A stretch of 64,000 nt of DNA from Leptolyngbya sp. PCC 6406. Lineage in GTDB: Bacteria; Cyanobacteriota; Cyanobacteriia; Phormidesmidales; Phormidesmidaceae. Where the stretch lies: assembly GCF_000332095.2 (NCBI RefSeq), contig NZ_KI913949.1:2332412-2396411 (forward strand), read 5' to 3'. A model generated the notes under the pieces. It was not told where the DNA came from, did no database searches, and saw only the letters and a program-made list of their open reading frames with translations. Shown in pieces: positions 45,223 through 54,901 of the stretch. The position numbers were made by a program, and so were the translations under genes. How positions within the stretch are numbered: position 1 is the first letter of the stretch; every line of letters begins with the position of its first letter.

Positions 45223-46218
45223 ATGACCCTCGAGTGCGATCCGATCGGCAAGGCTGCCCCTTTTCTGCAAGGCTTCTATCACCCCAGGTTGAATTCTGCC
45301 CCTCTTGGTGAGCCGGATGCTGATCTTGTCGTTGCCTCAGGTGATAGCCAAATTGGGGAGCAGCCGAGATCTCAGCCAGAGTCTTGCCTTCAGGATTCTA
45401 GAGAAAGGCCCCAGCCTTCTCGCCCTCGCTCTGTGGCGACAGCCTCAGTCACCCAAAAACGCCGTCCCTGGAACCGGGGCGGGATCAAGATGGGGAGTAT
45501 GCTGCTGGTATCGGTGCTGCTCCATGGCATTGTCTTGTCGTTGCCCATGGTGGAAACCGCTCCCCCGGACGAGGTTGTCGTCGAAGAAGAAGCGGTGGTA
45601 GATGTGATGGATGTGGCGGTTTTGCCTGTCCCTAGGGAGCTGCCCCAGCCGGATCTGGCTGAAGAGGTTTCGCCCCCGACGCCATCAGATCCTCCAGCCC
45701 CCAAGCCCCAAGCTCCAGTGAGACCGGAGGCCACCGCTCCAGCCCCCTCTGCTCCCTCTGCACCTGAGGCACAGGCAGACGCAGAGGATGCTCAGAATCC
45801 CGATCCGGTGCCCCCTGACCCGATCGCCGAATCGCTCCCTGACCCTGACCCTCAACGTGTTGGAGGGCTAACGCTGCCGTCGGGGGGAGAAATGGTGAAT
45901 GACCCGACGGATATTCTGTCGGGAGCGCACTTGGACCGCTATCGCCGGGATGGAAATACGGATCCGAATATTGAGGGGCAGTTTCTCGTGGCGTTAGCGG
46001 CGAATGAAGATCCACGGGATGTAGTGGAGCACTTTGCTAATGAACTCGGCATTACAGACTCGATTCCTAGAGGGGCACGCCAGACACGAGATAATCTGCC
46101 TCAGTCATACCGCTTCAAGGTCACGACGACGACGGGGGAAGAGAGATTATTGACGCTGGATCCGGTGCGCAATCGCAATCAGGTTCTCATCACGATTTGG
46201 CGCGAATTCCCGCTGTAG
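45223..46218 (+). CDS. TonB-like N-terminal helix protein, proline-rich
   Basis: 331 residues. A cytoplasmic N-terminus of about 90 residues is followed by a single helix (MGSMLLVSVLLHGIVLSLPM), an acidic patch (DEVVVEEEAVVDVMDVAVLP) and a Pro/Ala-rich region (PPTPSDPPAPKPQAPVRPEA) that could span the periplasm. A C-terminal domain of about 100 residues ends TIWREFPL and does not look like classical TonB. It is divergent from the iron importer and shares its operator candidate, so a role in iron-dependent outer-membrane transport is plausible. A start within the first 90 residues cannot be ruled out. Confidence 0.6.
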   Translation: MTLECDPIGKAAPFLQGFYHPRLNSAPLGEPDADLVVASGDSQIGEQPRSQPESCLQDSRERPQPSRPRSVATASVTQKRRPWNRGGIKMGSMLLVSVLLHGIVLSLPMVETAPPDEVVVEEEAVVDVMDVAVLPVPRELPQPDLAEEVSPPTPSDPPAPKPQAPVRPEATAPAPSAPSAPEAQADAEDAQNPDPVPPDPIAESLPDPDPQRVGGLTLPSGGEMVNDPTDILSGAHLDRYRRDGNTDPNIEGQFLVALAANEDPRDVVEHFANELGITDSIPRGARQTRDNLPQSYRFKVTTTTGEERLLTLDPVRNRNQVLITIWREFPL

Positions 46219-46313
46219 CGCTGTAATGGGCACTCGGTTTCTGAACAGAGGTACTATAAAAATACGGAGTTCTCAATCTCCATCGCCCGTATTCCTTCAG
46301 GATTGCTCCATCC

Positions 46314-46799
46314 ATGGCTCGCCGTAACGCCGACTCCAACGACCGTCTAGAAGCCGCCCAGCGTCTCGGAGAATTGGGGGAAGCATTGGTCGCGGATTGG
46401 CTGCGGCAGCAGGGTTGGCGCGTAGTCGCCCAGCGCTGGCATTGCCGCTGGGGAGAATTGGACATTATTGCGATGGCCTTTGGCCGGTCGGAGACCATCG
46501 CGTCCGATCCCGATCCTAATCTTGCCTTTGTAGAGGTTAAAAGTCGCCGTCAAGGTAGCCTGGACCGCATAGGCAGACTAGCAATTACCCCGCAGAAGCA
46601 GCAAAAGCTCTGGCGTAGTGCCGAGGTCTTTTTGGCTCAGATGCCCCAATATGCCGAATTGCCCTGTCGGTTTGATGTGGCCCTGGTGGAGCAAGGCCCA
46701 CTAGGGCGATCCACTGGGTTAATGCAACGTGCGATCGCAGATGGAGGCTATACCCTGACGTTGGTAGACTACATCGTCAACGCCTTTGATGGGAGTTAG
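46314..46799 (+). CDS. YraN family (UPF0102) endonuclease-like protein
   Basis: 161 residues. The restriction-endonuclease-like core reads AAQRLGELGEALVADWLRQQ, then GELDIIA and AFVEVKSRRQGS, giving the E-D-ExK-type acidic cluster. The end (RFDVALVEQG) also matches. YraN/UPF0102 proteins resemble archaeal Holliday junction resolvases, but their role in bacteria is not settled. A 14-residue insertion (GRSETIASDPDPNL) between the DII and the EVK strands is somewhat long. It stands alone between the TonB-like gene and htpG. Confidence 0.88.
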   Translation: MARRNADSNDRLEAAQRLGELGEALVADWLRQQGWRVVAQRWHCRWGELDIIAMAFGRSETIASDPDPNLAFVEVKSRRQGSLDRIGRLAITPQKQQKLWRSAEVFLAQMPQYAELPCRFDVALVEQGPLGRSTGLMQRAIADGGYTLTLVDYIVNAFDGS

Positions 46800-46849
46800 G
46801 CTGGTAGTTAGGGACTTGCGTCTAAATAAAGTACCGGAAGCGTTGATCA

Positions 46850-46919
46850 CTGTAGGGTGCATAGCGCTAAGGCGCGGCTTCGCCTTTTATGTCGCTTGCG
46901 AAACGCGCAGCAATGCACC
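46850..46919. repeat. Intergenic palindromic repeat
   Basis: Begins GTAGGGTGCATAGCGCTAAG and closes with GCAATGCACC; an inverted relative lies at 24533-24584. Confidence 0.6.
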
Positions 46920-46971
46920 AATAGGCAAGGTGGCAATGGGTACCTTAATTTTCCTGCAAGTCCCTTAGTAT

Positions 46972-48960
46972 CTAACGCTCCGTAAGCTGAGTTAGCAGGT
47001 GGTTAGATCGGGTCACAAAGGACTTCATCCCCTCAGCGTCAAAGCCCTTCTGGGCCATCAACGCCAGATCGTAGACATGCTGGCAAATCAGCGTCGCCAT
47101 TTCCCCAGCAGGAGAGCTAGAACCATCCGCTTGGACAATACTGCTTTGACTCAGGCCCACCAGATTTTGAATCATAGGATGGGCCGTATTCACCAACAGC
47201 ACATGGGCTTCGGGAAACTCCATTGTCTGTTGCTGCATCATGGCCATCATTTCTTGCATTCGGCGAGTGGCTTCCGGCAAGAGCACCATGGCGGGGGGCG
47301 TATCCGGGCTGTCTGCCTTTAGAGCCTCGGTACGGATATTGACCTGGGGCTTGTTCAGCGCCTTTTCAAACAGCGCCTTGATCTGGTCGCTGCGGGTCTG
47401 GTTAGTGGTAGGGTCAACGATCTCGCTGGGCTTTTCCTTGTCCAGTAGCGTGTCATCTAGATCCGCATCCACCCGAGAGAACTTGACATCGGTATACTCC
47501 TGCTCCAGGAAAGAGACAAAGTGGGTATCGATGAAGGTATCGAGGAACAGCACCTCTAGCCCCTGGGATTCGTGTAGGGCAATGTAGGTTGCCTGGGAAA
47601 CAGCATCGGTGGCGTAGAACACGCGGTTTTCGTGGTGTTCTTGATTACGCTCCAAATACTCCTTCAGGGTGGTGTAGGAATAGCCATCGGCATCTGTGGC
47701 GGATTCGGGCGGGTGCTCTACTTGAGACCAAGCATCTTCACCGTCGGCCTGCACCTCCACCTTGGCAGCGTCGCTGTCACTGGCGGACCCCAACTTAGCC
47801 GTAGTGCGGAAGATGACAAAATCCTTGACCTGTTCTTTGAACTTATCGTCGTTGAGGGAGCCAAACTTGATGAAGGTACCCAGGTCTTGCCAGGAAGCAA
47901 TGTATTTAGCCCGGTCTTCTCGATACAGTCCCTTGAGGCTATCTCCCACCTTGCGGGCGATATAGTCGGCGATCTTACGAACGGTGCGGTCGTTCTGCAA
48001 AAAACTGCGGGACACGTTGAGGGGAATATCGGTACTATCGATCACCCCCCGCAGCGGCATCAGGAAGCGAGGAATGACTTCCTCGCAGTTATCACTGACA
48101 AAGACCTGATTGCAGAAAAGCTTGATGTGGCTCTTAGTGACATCAATATCCGGCTTCAGCTTAGGGAAATAGAGAATGCCATTGACCACAAAGGGATAGT
48201 CTGTGTTCAAATGCACCCACAGCAAGGGTTCTTCCTGGAAGGGGTAGAGGTAGCGGTAGAACTCCAGGTAGTCCTCGTCCGAAAGGCTGTTGGGAGGCTG
48301 CTTCCAAGGCGCTTCGTGTTTGTTGATGACCTCATCGTCTAGCTTGATGGGGACGGGCATGAAGTCACAGTAGGTTTTCACCAACTGCTGAACACGGGCT
48401 GTTTCTAGGTACTCATGCTCCTCCTCCAGCAGATGCAGTGTGATGGTGGTGCCGACGGTGGCGCGTTCGGAGGGGGAGAGTTCAAATTCTGTGGTACCGT
48501 CGCAACTCCAGTGGACAGCCTCTGCACCCGCCTGGTAGGAGAGGGTGTCGATCTCCACTTGGCTGGACACCATGAAGGAGGAGTAAAAGCCTAGGCCGAA
48601 GTGACCGATGATATTGGCGTCGCCGCTATCTTTAAATTTAGTGATGAATTCTTCGGCGCTGGAGAAGGCAACTTGGTTGATGTACTTTTTGACCTCTTCG
48701 GCGGTCATGCCCAAGCCCGTATCAGAAATACTGAGGGTTTTGGCCTCTTTGTCGATGGCGATGGTGATTTCTGGGTTGCTAACATCACCTGAATATTCGC
48801 CGGAACGGGTCAGGAGGGAGAGTTTTTGGATGGCGTCTACGGCATTGGACACCAACTCTCTGAGAAAAATTTCGTGCTCTGAGTAGAGCCACTTTTTGAT
48901 GATGGGGAAAATATTCTCAGTATGAATACTGATGTTGCCCTTTTCCAGAATCGTTGCCAT
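46972..48960 (-). CDS. htpG: Hsp90 chaperone HtpG
   Basis: ATP-dependent dimeric chaperone of the cytoplasm, 662 residues from ATG 48960 (MATILEKGNISIHTENIFPI). The GHKL ATPase domain shows ELVSNAVDAIQKL, ISDTGLGMTAEEV and GHFGLGFYSSFMV. The middle domain has the catalytic-loop region GVIDSTDIPLNVSRSFLQND. The C-terminal dimerisation domain ends near LLTQLTER. The 18-codon upstream extension to 49014 lacks family support. Monocistronic, with a secreted protein gene 121 bases upstream. Confidence 0.97.
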   Translation of the reverse strand: MATILEKGNISIHTENIFPIIKKWLYSEHEIFLRELVSNAVDAIQKLSLLTRSGEYSGDVSNPEITIAIDKEAKTLSISDTGLGMTAEEVKKYINQVAFSSAEEFITKFKDSGDANIIGHFGLGFYSSFMVSSQVEIDTLSYQAGAEAVHWSCDGTTEFELSPSERATVGTTITLHLLEEEHEYLETARVQQLVKTYCDFMPVPIKLDDEVINKHEAPWKQPPNSLSDEDYLEFYRYLYPFQEEPLLWVHLNTDYPFVVNGILYFPKLKPDIDVTKSHIKLFCNQVFVSDNCEEVIPRFLMPLRGVIDSTDIPLNVSRSFLQNDRTVRKIADYIARKVGDSLKGLYREDRAKYIASWQDLGTFIKFGSLNDDKFKEQVKDFVIFRTTAKLGSASDSDAAKVEVQADGEDAWSQVEHPPESATDADGYSYTTLKEYLERNQEHHENRVFYATDAVSQATYIALHESQGLEVLFLDTFIDTHFVSFLEQEYTDVKFSRVDADLDDTLLDKEKPSEIVDPTTNQTRSDQIKALFEKALNKPQVNIRTEALKADSPDTPPAMVLLPEATRRMQEMMAMMQQQTMEFPEAHVLLVNTAHPMIQNLVGLSQSSIVQADGSSSPAGEMATLICQHVYDLALMAQKGFDAEGMKSFVTRSNHLLTQLTER

Positions 48961-49081
48961 AGTCAAGACCCGTGCATAAACTGTGCGCTTGTCAGCTCTA
49001 TGCTCGACGATCAATGGGGGTTCCTACAATAGAAGAACCTAGGCTTGGCAGGTGCGGTTTACCCCACCCTGCCATTTGATT

Positions 49082-49561
49082 CTAGGATCCGTAAACCCCG
49101 GCACAGATATCCTGAAGATGGGGATAGAGGGGGTTGCTTGCCTCTGCGTCCCGCAGAGGGGTTTGCTGGGTTTGGCTCTGGAGGGGCTGATCCGCCGTAT
49201 CTAGGAAGGTCATTTGCTCTACGGCGTAGCTGAGGGCTTCGCAGTTGGCAATGTAGTCGAAAACTCCGGCAGCGGTGCCGTTGTCGCTGATGGGGGTGCG
49301 GCGCGACAGTAGGGTGAAGCGGACGATATCCCCTTCGCGATTAATGCTGGGGTTGAGCCACCATTGCTGGTCGATAGTACTGCCCTGACTATTCTCGAAG
49401 GTGTTGGTGTAGAGGTAGATCCAGTCTTGGTAGGGATCTTGATTCTGGGCCAACTGGTTTGAAGCCAACTGGCTTGGAGCCAACTGAGGCGTGCTTAGAC
49501 CTCCACTGAGGGCGGTGCCCAAGGTTAGGGCAATGGCTGTAGTGGCAGCGGCGGAAAACAT
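49082..49561 (-). CDS. Small secreted protein, unknown function
   Basis: 159 residues. The signal-like N-terminus MFSAAATTAIALTLGTALSG is followed by a short repeat with the period QLA(P/S)SQ / QLASNQ / QLAQNQ encoded by near-identical 15-base units (49453-49492). The mature part (PYQDWIYLYTNTFENSQGST, then WWLNPSINREGDIVRFTLLS) looks like a conserved cyanobacterial domain with two late cysteines (NCEAL, DICAG). I do not recognise a named family. Confidence 0.6.
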   Translation of the reverse strand: MFSAAATTAIALTLGTALSGGLSTPQLAPSQLASNQLAQNQDPYQDWIYLYTNTFENSQGSTIDQQWWLNPSINREGDIVRFTLLSRRTPISDNGTAAGVFDYIANCEALSYAVEQMTFLDTADQPLQSQTQQTPLRDAEASNPLYPHLQDICAGVYGS

Positions 49562-49775
49562 GGCGATCGCTCCAGTGATGACGGGGGACGAAATTATAGA
49601 TATAGGCCCGAAGGCTATTCCCCTATGTCCTCCCTATCCTCAATGGTGCTCTCTTAACCGGAAGAAAAGGGAGGGGGACTGACACTGCTTAGATTGGCAT
49701 AAGGTATCAGCTACTGGGGCGGTTCTAAGCAATATGACCTAGAATTACGGCGTTTAGACCAGGGACGCCCCCACC

Positions 49776-50942
49776 ATGACTTCACCGTTGCCCCAACGCC
49801 CCCGTCGCTCCGTTTCGGTAGTCCTCTCTTGTGCTTGGGTCTTGATTTTGCCCTGGGGCGTGCGCCCCGCGATGGTCTCCGACTGGCCCTTGGCCCTGGC
49901 AGTTTCCCCAACTGCTGTCAATGCTGCCAATCCTTCTGGCACGAGCCCCGCCCTATCTGAGCCCCAGGATGCGGGCAGATCGGCTCAAGACAACCATCGC
50001 GGTCTGCAATTAGCCCAGGTGGTAGAAGGCTCCGTGCTCTATTTCCGCACTCCCAACTACACGATGCATGTGTTTCGGGACGGGGATGTGAACCGCATGA
50101 ACGTGTTTAACAATGCCACGGGAGTGCTGTTACAGCGGAATGCGATCGCAACTCTGGAGTTCATTGATAATTTCAGCGTCTTTTCCAGTCAAGGTACCCG
50201 CAATGGTGAGCGCGTTATCTATCGAGCTGTGGTCAGCAGCAATGACGATATCCTGAATCTGCAAATCTTCGATTTTTTCGGACGGAAGATTCTAGAAGAG
50301 CCGGGGCTGGGAGATGCCCTGATTAACCTCACCTCGGAACAGCGCCCGGTTCATCAAGCTGCCGGTACGATTCTGGCCTTTGATACGAATACCTATTCGA
50401 CCCGTGTGTTTCAGCGGCAAGGCAACGACCAGTATTTGATGAACGTGTACAACCGCCTCTCTGGGGCCAGCGAACAAAATGGGATTTCTGCCATCCTCTC
50501 GCCCCCTGTACCGCCCTATGATCGCCAGGTCAGCTATGTCAGCCGGGGCACCTACAACGGTGTTCCCGCCCAGTTTTTCACCCGCATTGATGGCACCGGA
50601 CAAACGGCCCTGGAGATTATCAGCAACAGCGGTCAGCGGTTGTTATTAGAACCGGGGGTGGGGCCGGTCACCGTGAATATCCCGTCTGGGGATCTTCCCC
50701 AAGGGATAGGCCAGATTGAGGCTCCGACCAGTGTCTATGTAGCGGCTGTATTTGGCGATAGCGCCACCCTATCTCAGATTCGACGCCTCTATCCCGATGC
50801 CTTTCTGGAAAATTCCCATCTGGGATCCTTTATTAATACGGGAACCTTTAACAACCGGAACCTAGCCCAGTCTCGGGTGCTGGAGTTGCGGGGCCGGGGC
50901 TACAATTCCCGCCTCGTGTATCGCAGTGTCCAATATCGCTAG
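49776..50942 (+). CDS. Secreted protein with internal repeats and SPOR-like C-terminus
   Basis: 388 residues. An N-terminal hydrophobic signal (VSVVLSCAWVLILPWGV) and linker are followed by two related beta-rich modules. The first contains VLYFRTPNYTMHVFRDGDVN and RMNVFNNATGVLLQRNAIA; the second TILAFDTNTYSTRVFQRQGN and LMNVYNRLSGASEQNGISA. The last 70 residues (YVAAVFGDSATLSQIRRLYP...RVLELRGRGYNSRLVYR) resemble a SPOR/SPOR-like fold, which binds glycan strands in other proteins. Function unknown. It would sit in the periplasm or envelope. Confidence 0.65.
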   Translation: MTSPLPQRPRRSVSVVLSCAWVLILPWGVRPAMVSDWPLALAVSPTAVNAANPSGTSPALSEPQDAGRSAQDNHRGLQLAQVVEGSVLYFRTPNYTMHVFRDGDVNRMNVFNNATGVLLQRNAIATLEFIDNFSVFSSQGTRNGERVIYRAVVSSNDDILNLQIFDFFGRKILEEPGLGDALINLTSEQRPVHQAAGTILAFDTNTYSTRVFQRQGNDQYLMNVYNRLSGASEQNGISAILSPPVPPYDRQVSYVSRGTYNGVPAQFFTRIDGTGQTALEIISNSGQRLLLEPGVGPVTVNIPSGDLPQGIGQIEAPTSVYVAAVFGDSATLSQIRRLYPDAFLENSHLGSFINTGTFNNRNLAQSRVLELRGRGYNSRLVYRSVQYR

Positions 50943-51074
50943 GGGAAGTGGAGTGCAGCGCTAGCGTAACCCAACGCAGCCCACTGTTCTTGATGCTCTG
51001 GTCGATTTTGACTCCTAAACTCGAAACAGAGGCGTTCGATTAAGATGCGATTATCCTGACTCAGATGGCTATGG

Positions 51075-53075
51075 TCAAACGCTTTGCAGGGCCTCCAAAA
51101 ATCCGGAGTCAGGGTCATATACCTTGACTTCAAATTGGCCTTCTTCATCATAAAAATCGCCGAGTGCTTGACGAGTCATCTCATCAGCCTCTGCTGGTTT
51201 TATAAAGCGTTTACCCACAACAGCCTGTAACCGCTCCCAGTCGTTGTAAAAGTACTCCTGTAGCAACGGCATAATCTTCCGGTACCAGGCAAAGTGAAGA
51301 GTTTCAAGGCTATCGATGTCCATCAGGTAACTATGGCCAATCTGATAGTCCCGCCCCAGCAGCACTGTAATCCTTCGGTTGAGTCGATCTAGCAAGACCC
51401 CCAGGTCAACTCCTTCCACCGTCTCCAACAGGGAAGGATTAGGCATTTGCTCCACGAACGTGAACCGCCGCCTTAGAGCTATGTCCAGCAGGGCAATGGA
51501 GCGGTCAGCGGTATTCATCGTACCCAAAATCAACAGGTTTTCTGGAACACCGAAAGTTTCCTTAGAATACGGGAGTTGAACGGAGATTTCGTGTTCCTTA
51601 TCCAACCGTTTGTCATCCTCAATCAAGGTGATGAGTTCCCCAAACACTTTGGCAATGTTGGCGCGGTTAATTTCGTCAATCACCAGTAGATACTCATGGT
51701 CTGGGTCATTCTGAGCGCGACGGCAGATCTCTTTGAAGATGCCATCTACCACCTCATATCGAACCTGGCCATCTTCAGTAACTGGCTTCAGCCCTTCTAC
51801 AAACTCCTCGTAAGCAAAAGACTGGTGAAAGGTCACGAAGCGCATATAGTCTGAGATGTCTGGGGTTGATTCCTCCGGGTGTTTCAGCTCATCGAGGACG
51901 TTCGCTAACTTGACTTCGACGTAGCCTTCTCCGTCTTCGGTTAGACGCCACTCGCTCTGCTCCGTTTTTTCAAACAAGTAGGGAGGCTGCCGGTTTTTAT
52001 ACTTAACCGTCTGCACTGAGATATCCGTATGGATCTGAAGCATGGCCCAAATCTGGTTATTCAGCTTCTTGGTCTTGGTAAATGCCCAAAAGTCATTTAC
52101 CAAAGGGTCTTCGGCAATTTCAGGCACTTTGAACAGGTTTTTTTGCGATCGCTTCAGGTACATCGCCAGCGCAATCACGTCATGCCAGGTTAGGGGCCGA
52201 ATCAGATCTCGCCGCCGCTGCTCTGGTGAAAGCGGAGTACTCAACTGCTCTTTCAAATAAAAATCTGAAAACTTGTTCACGGCAAAGGTTTTGCCGGTTC
52301 CTGGTGGGCCATACAAAATCAGATTGCGGGTCTTTTCAGCCAAAGTCGTGAGCTGAACAACTTCCTCGGGTAGGACTACTTGATCTTCATCCGTATGGGC
52401 GGGTTTGGCCGTGCGATCGCCTGGTGGAAAAGCGGTATAGAGAAACGCCATCATCTCATGGGTGTCCATCCCACCAAACTCTGACTGCTCTCGTAGGTAG
52501 GTCAGAAGCTGCCGATTTTTGGTGTGCAGACCGCCCTTGGGCTTTTGTCCAAAGACATTAAGAAAGTGAGCCAAATGGTAAGGGTTTGCAATTGGTAAAA
52601 ATTTATCTGGGAAATATAGAGACAGAGGTTTTGATCTGAGGACGTTTCGATTAGGCCCAAGCCTGTTACTGCCTATAGAATCTAGCTGTTCAAATTGGTC
52701 ATTAGCAGCAGCTTCAATCAATGCTAATAGGCCGTCTTTCAATTTTTGGAAAGCAGCTTCTGGTAAATCGCTATTAAGCGACTTATTCCATTTCCATTCC
52801 TGATCGCCTTTACTCCAGTAAATACCCCATTTTTGAGCTGCTCCTCCTGTCACACCACCTAAAGCATTAGTTTTGAACTCAATCCACCAGCAAAAACTGT
52901 CAGACTTGCCGATCGCATATTCCTCAAGGGACAGCTCATGGAGTTTTTCGATGGGAAACCGTTTTTCGAAGGCTTCACGAATGTCAGCTAAATGAGAGGG
53001 CATTATTTTGGAGTTCTTCTGAAGCCAGTTTTCTAGCTCAACCCGCCAGTCTTTGACTTGTGCTTGACTACTCAT
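51075..53075 (-). CDS. mcrB: McrB-like AAA+ GTPase subunit of a type IV restriction system
   Basis: 666 residues. Residues about 1-235 form an N-terminal domain without a family I can name (FCWWIEFKTNALGGVTGGAA; LYFPDKFLPIANPYHLAHFL), expected to read modified DNA. The AAA+ motor has Walker A LYGPPGTGKTFAV (about 255-263), LLVIDEINRANIAKVFGELI (Walker B) and the McrB-specific MNTADRS (about 518). With McrC it would assemble rings, translocate on GTP and cut DNA carrying modified cytosine or another target. Its start overlaps the 3' end of mcrC by eight bases. Confidence 0.9.
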   Translation of the reverse strand: MSSQAQVKDWRVELENWLQKNSKIMPSHLADIREAFEKRFPIEKLHELSLEEYAIGKSDSFCWWIEFKTNALGGVTGGAAQKWGIYWSKGDQEWKWNKSLNSDLPEAAFQKLKDGLLALIEAAANDQFEQLDSIGSNRLGPNRNVLRSKPLSLYFPDKFLPIANPYHLAHFLNVFGQKPKGGLHTKNRQLLTYLREQSEFGGMDTHEMMAFLYTAFPPGDRTAKPAHTDEDQVVLPEEVVQLTTLAEKTRNLILYGPPGTGKTFAVNKFSDFYLKEQLSTPLSPEQRRRDLIRPLTWHDVIALAMYLKRSQKNLFKVPEIAEDPLVNDFWAFTKTKKLNNQIWAMLQIHTDISVQTVKYKNRQPPYLFEKTEQSEWRLTEDGEGYVEVKLANVLDELKHPEESTPDISDYMRFVTFHQSFAYEEFVEGLKPVTEDGQVRYEVVDGIFKEICRRAQNDPDHEYLLVIDEINRANIAKVFGELITLIEDDKRLDKEHEISVQLPYSKETFGVPENLLILGTMNTADRSIALLDIALRRRFTFVEQMPNPSLLETVEGVDLGVLLDRLNRRITVLLGRDYQIGHSYLMDIDSLETLHFAWYRKIMPLLQEYFYNDWERLQAVVGKRFIKPAEADEMTRQALGDFYDEEGQFEVKVYDPDSGFLEALQSV

Positions 53076-54384
53076 ATGCTCCCTCCAGAATTTGCCTGAG
53101 TTCTGCCATCAATACTTGTTTTTCCCCTCTTGCCGTCAGATCTCGCAGCAGGTTTACCGTGACAGCCCGAATTTCTCCCTGCCTTCCCGCTAGCTCAAAC
53201 CGAGACCGGACTGGGCCTGCCATCTCCACTGTTTGAGGATACATCAGCGTGGCTTGGGGAGTACTAAACCCGTTAAGGTAGGCATACATCTGGTAAAAAT
53301 CGGCTTCCGCGATACCGAGCTTTCGATCCCCTGGTTCAAGCTGCTTGTACTTGAAGTCCATCAGTAAGGGATAGTGGGTACCCTGCCGAAACACTAGGTC
53401 AGGTTTCAGCTTAAAGACTCGCTTGCCGCGAAGTCGGGCTAGATAAAAAGCAGCGTTTCGCCCCTGAGGAAGTAATTGGCAACTCTGAAGTGCTTCAGGC
53501 AAGATATCCCTTCGATGCTGTTTCATAAAGCCGGTCAAAAACCCTTCAAAAAGCTGGTTCATATCAAAGACGAAGGCAAATGCTGTCTGATCGCTGACGG
53601 AAAGTTCGAGGCCCAACTTCTCCAGAAATAGACGGGCCAGGTTCAGGAGTGGCTCGTACTGCTGATTGAGGCGCGTTAGGGCGATGCCCTGAGCCATCTG
53701 AGGGGTCACCACCGGCAGGAGTGCGACTCCATCCATCCAGTAGCGCAGTTCTGAGAGCATTTGGCGGTTTTGGCTATTCCGAGTGAGTTGCCATAGCTTC
53801 TCCACCACATAGCGAAATACCCGGTTCAAGGGGTTGTCTTCCGTAAATTCGTCATAGGTAACGGCAAATAGATGCTTTTGCTCGGGTCGGTGCATCTGAG
53901 CAGACAGCCGCCATTTCCCTTTCAACATGGGTAATACAGCATCAATGGGTTCATAGGTGCGGGCGGTTCCCTGCCACCACTGGCGCTTTAGATTGAGGGC
54001 GAACAGGTAGATCAGCACCTCAAACCAGTTCTGGACGCTGTTTAGGGATGCCAGGTTGACTTCGCGAATTCCCAAATGCCCAGCATAGTCGAGCATCAGC
54101 AGGAGGTTGCGAGTCGCTTCTTGCTCACTTTGCTGCCGGTCGCTAGAACGGTGAAATTTAGGCAGAATTTGAATCGTGCGCTGGCCTAAACGCAAAATCC
54201 CGACAAACTGCCTCGCTTGAAAGTGGGTTCTTCCTTGGCGGATAACAGGTTTGAGGATTTCGATGCCACTGGTACGGGAGAGTTTGCTCAGAAGGCGGAT
54301 TTCGCGATCGCTGAGGGCATCAGTCTCCTCATACTCAAATAGCGTGAGGACATTGGTTGTTGATGGTCCCACTTGAATGGGCAT
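53068..54384 (-). CDS. mcrC: McrC-like nuclease subunit
   Basis: 438 residues. The N-terminal part (about 40-130) resembles the McrC stalk that contacts McrB (FQARQFVGILRLGQRTIQIL; LLLMLDYAGHLGI). The C-terminal PD-(D/E)xK nuclease is marked by KLKPDLVFRQ, then LLMDFKYK, at about 325-345. It precedes mcrB in the operon, the reverse of E. coli mcrBC, and the two overlap by eight bases. No methylase is nearby, as expected for a modification-dependent system. Confidence 0.9.
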   Translation of the reverse strand: MPIQVGPSTTNVLTLFEYEETDALSDREIRLLSKLSRTSGIEILKPVIRQGRTHFQARQFVGILRLGQRTIQILPKFHRSSDRQQSEQEATRNLLLMLDYAGHLGIREVNLASLNSVQNWFEVLIYLFALNLKRQWWQGTARTYEPIDAVLPMLKGKWRLSAQMHRPEQKHLFAVTYDEFTEDNPLNRVFRYVVEKLWQLTRNSQNRQMLSELRYWMDGVALLPVVTPQMAQGIALTRLNQQYEPLLNLARLFLEKLGLELSVSDQTAFAFVFDMNQLFEGFLTGFMKQHRRDILPEALQSCQLLPQGRNAAFYLARLRGKRVFKLKPDLVFRQGTHYPLLMDFKYKQLEPGDRKLGIAEADFYQMYAYLNGFSTPQATLMYPQTVEMAGPVRSRFELAGRQGEIRAVTVNLLRDLTARGEKQVLMAELRQILEGAYE

Positions 54385-54643
54385 ACACAGGTCTCAGGCA
54401 CGGATGACTCCATTAAGATGCCCAAATGCTTGGCGAATTTTCGGGATGAAATGTGAAGTGGACCCAATGTTCGGACAGATATATCAGGAAACTAAGCTCT
54501 GATGCTGCTTAGCGGGTAGTTGTGGTCCCGGCACTGGTCTCCAAAGAGGTGATGGACACCTGAAAGGTTCATCTTGAAAAGGTTCTAGCTGATTTGTCGT
54601 AAACAGCCTGAAACGCATGTCTGGTGGGGCTTCTAGAGGTGCA

Positions 54644-54901
54644 TCACCCGTTAACAGTCCAGTGCTGTGGTCCCTCAAGCACTTGGAGCAATTGGGGAAC
54701 GGCGACTTCGTTGCCAAGCTGCCCTAATGCCTGGATGGCACTGGATTGTACAGCCAGGTTTGAGTCTGCTAGGGCTGCTAACAGCAATGGGGTAACTGCT
54801 TCGAATTGCCTCATTATCGTTGAAAATGGTTTGAATTTCCCTGAACCCATGCTGTAAAGGATATGGGCTGCGTGTTGCGAAATCACTATCTTGGCTGACA
54901 T
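54644..54901 (-). pseudogene. HEAT-repeat protein fragment
   Basis: An 85-codon frame. Residues about 35-80 read TPLLLAALADSNLAVQSSAI, then QALGQLGNEVAVPQLLQVLE, one and a half HEAT repeats of the PBS-lyase type. The preceding residues do not continue the pattern and the frame stops at WTVNG. Real HEAT proteins carry many repeats, so this is probably a remnant. The flanks (54385-54643, 54902-55086) show nothing else. Confidence 0.45.

Noticed and set aside
51075..54384. Novel defence island
   Set aside because: The two genes are a recognisable McrBC system. Neighbours (HEAT remnant, Uma2, unknown gene) do not form a coherent larger system, so only the order and N-terminal domain are flagged.
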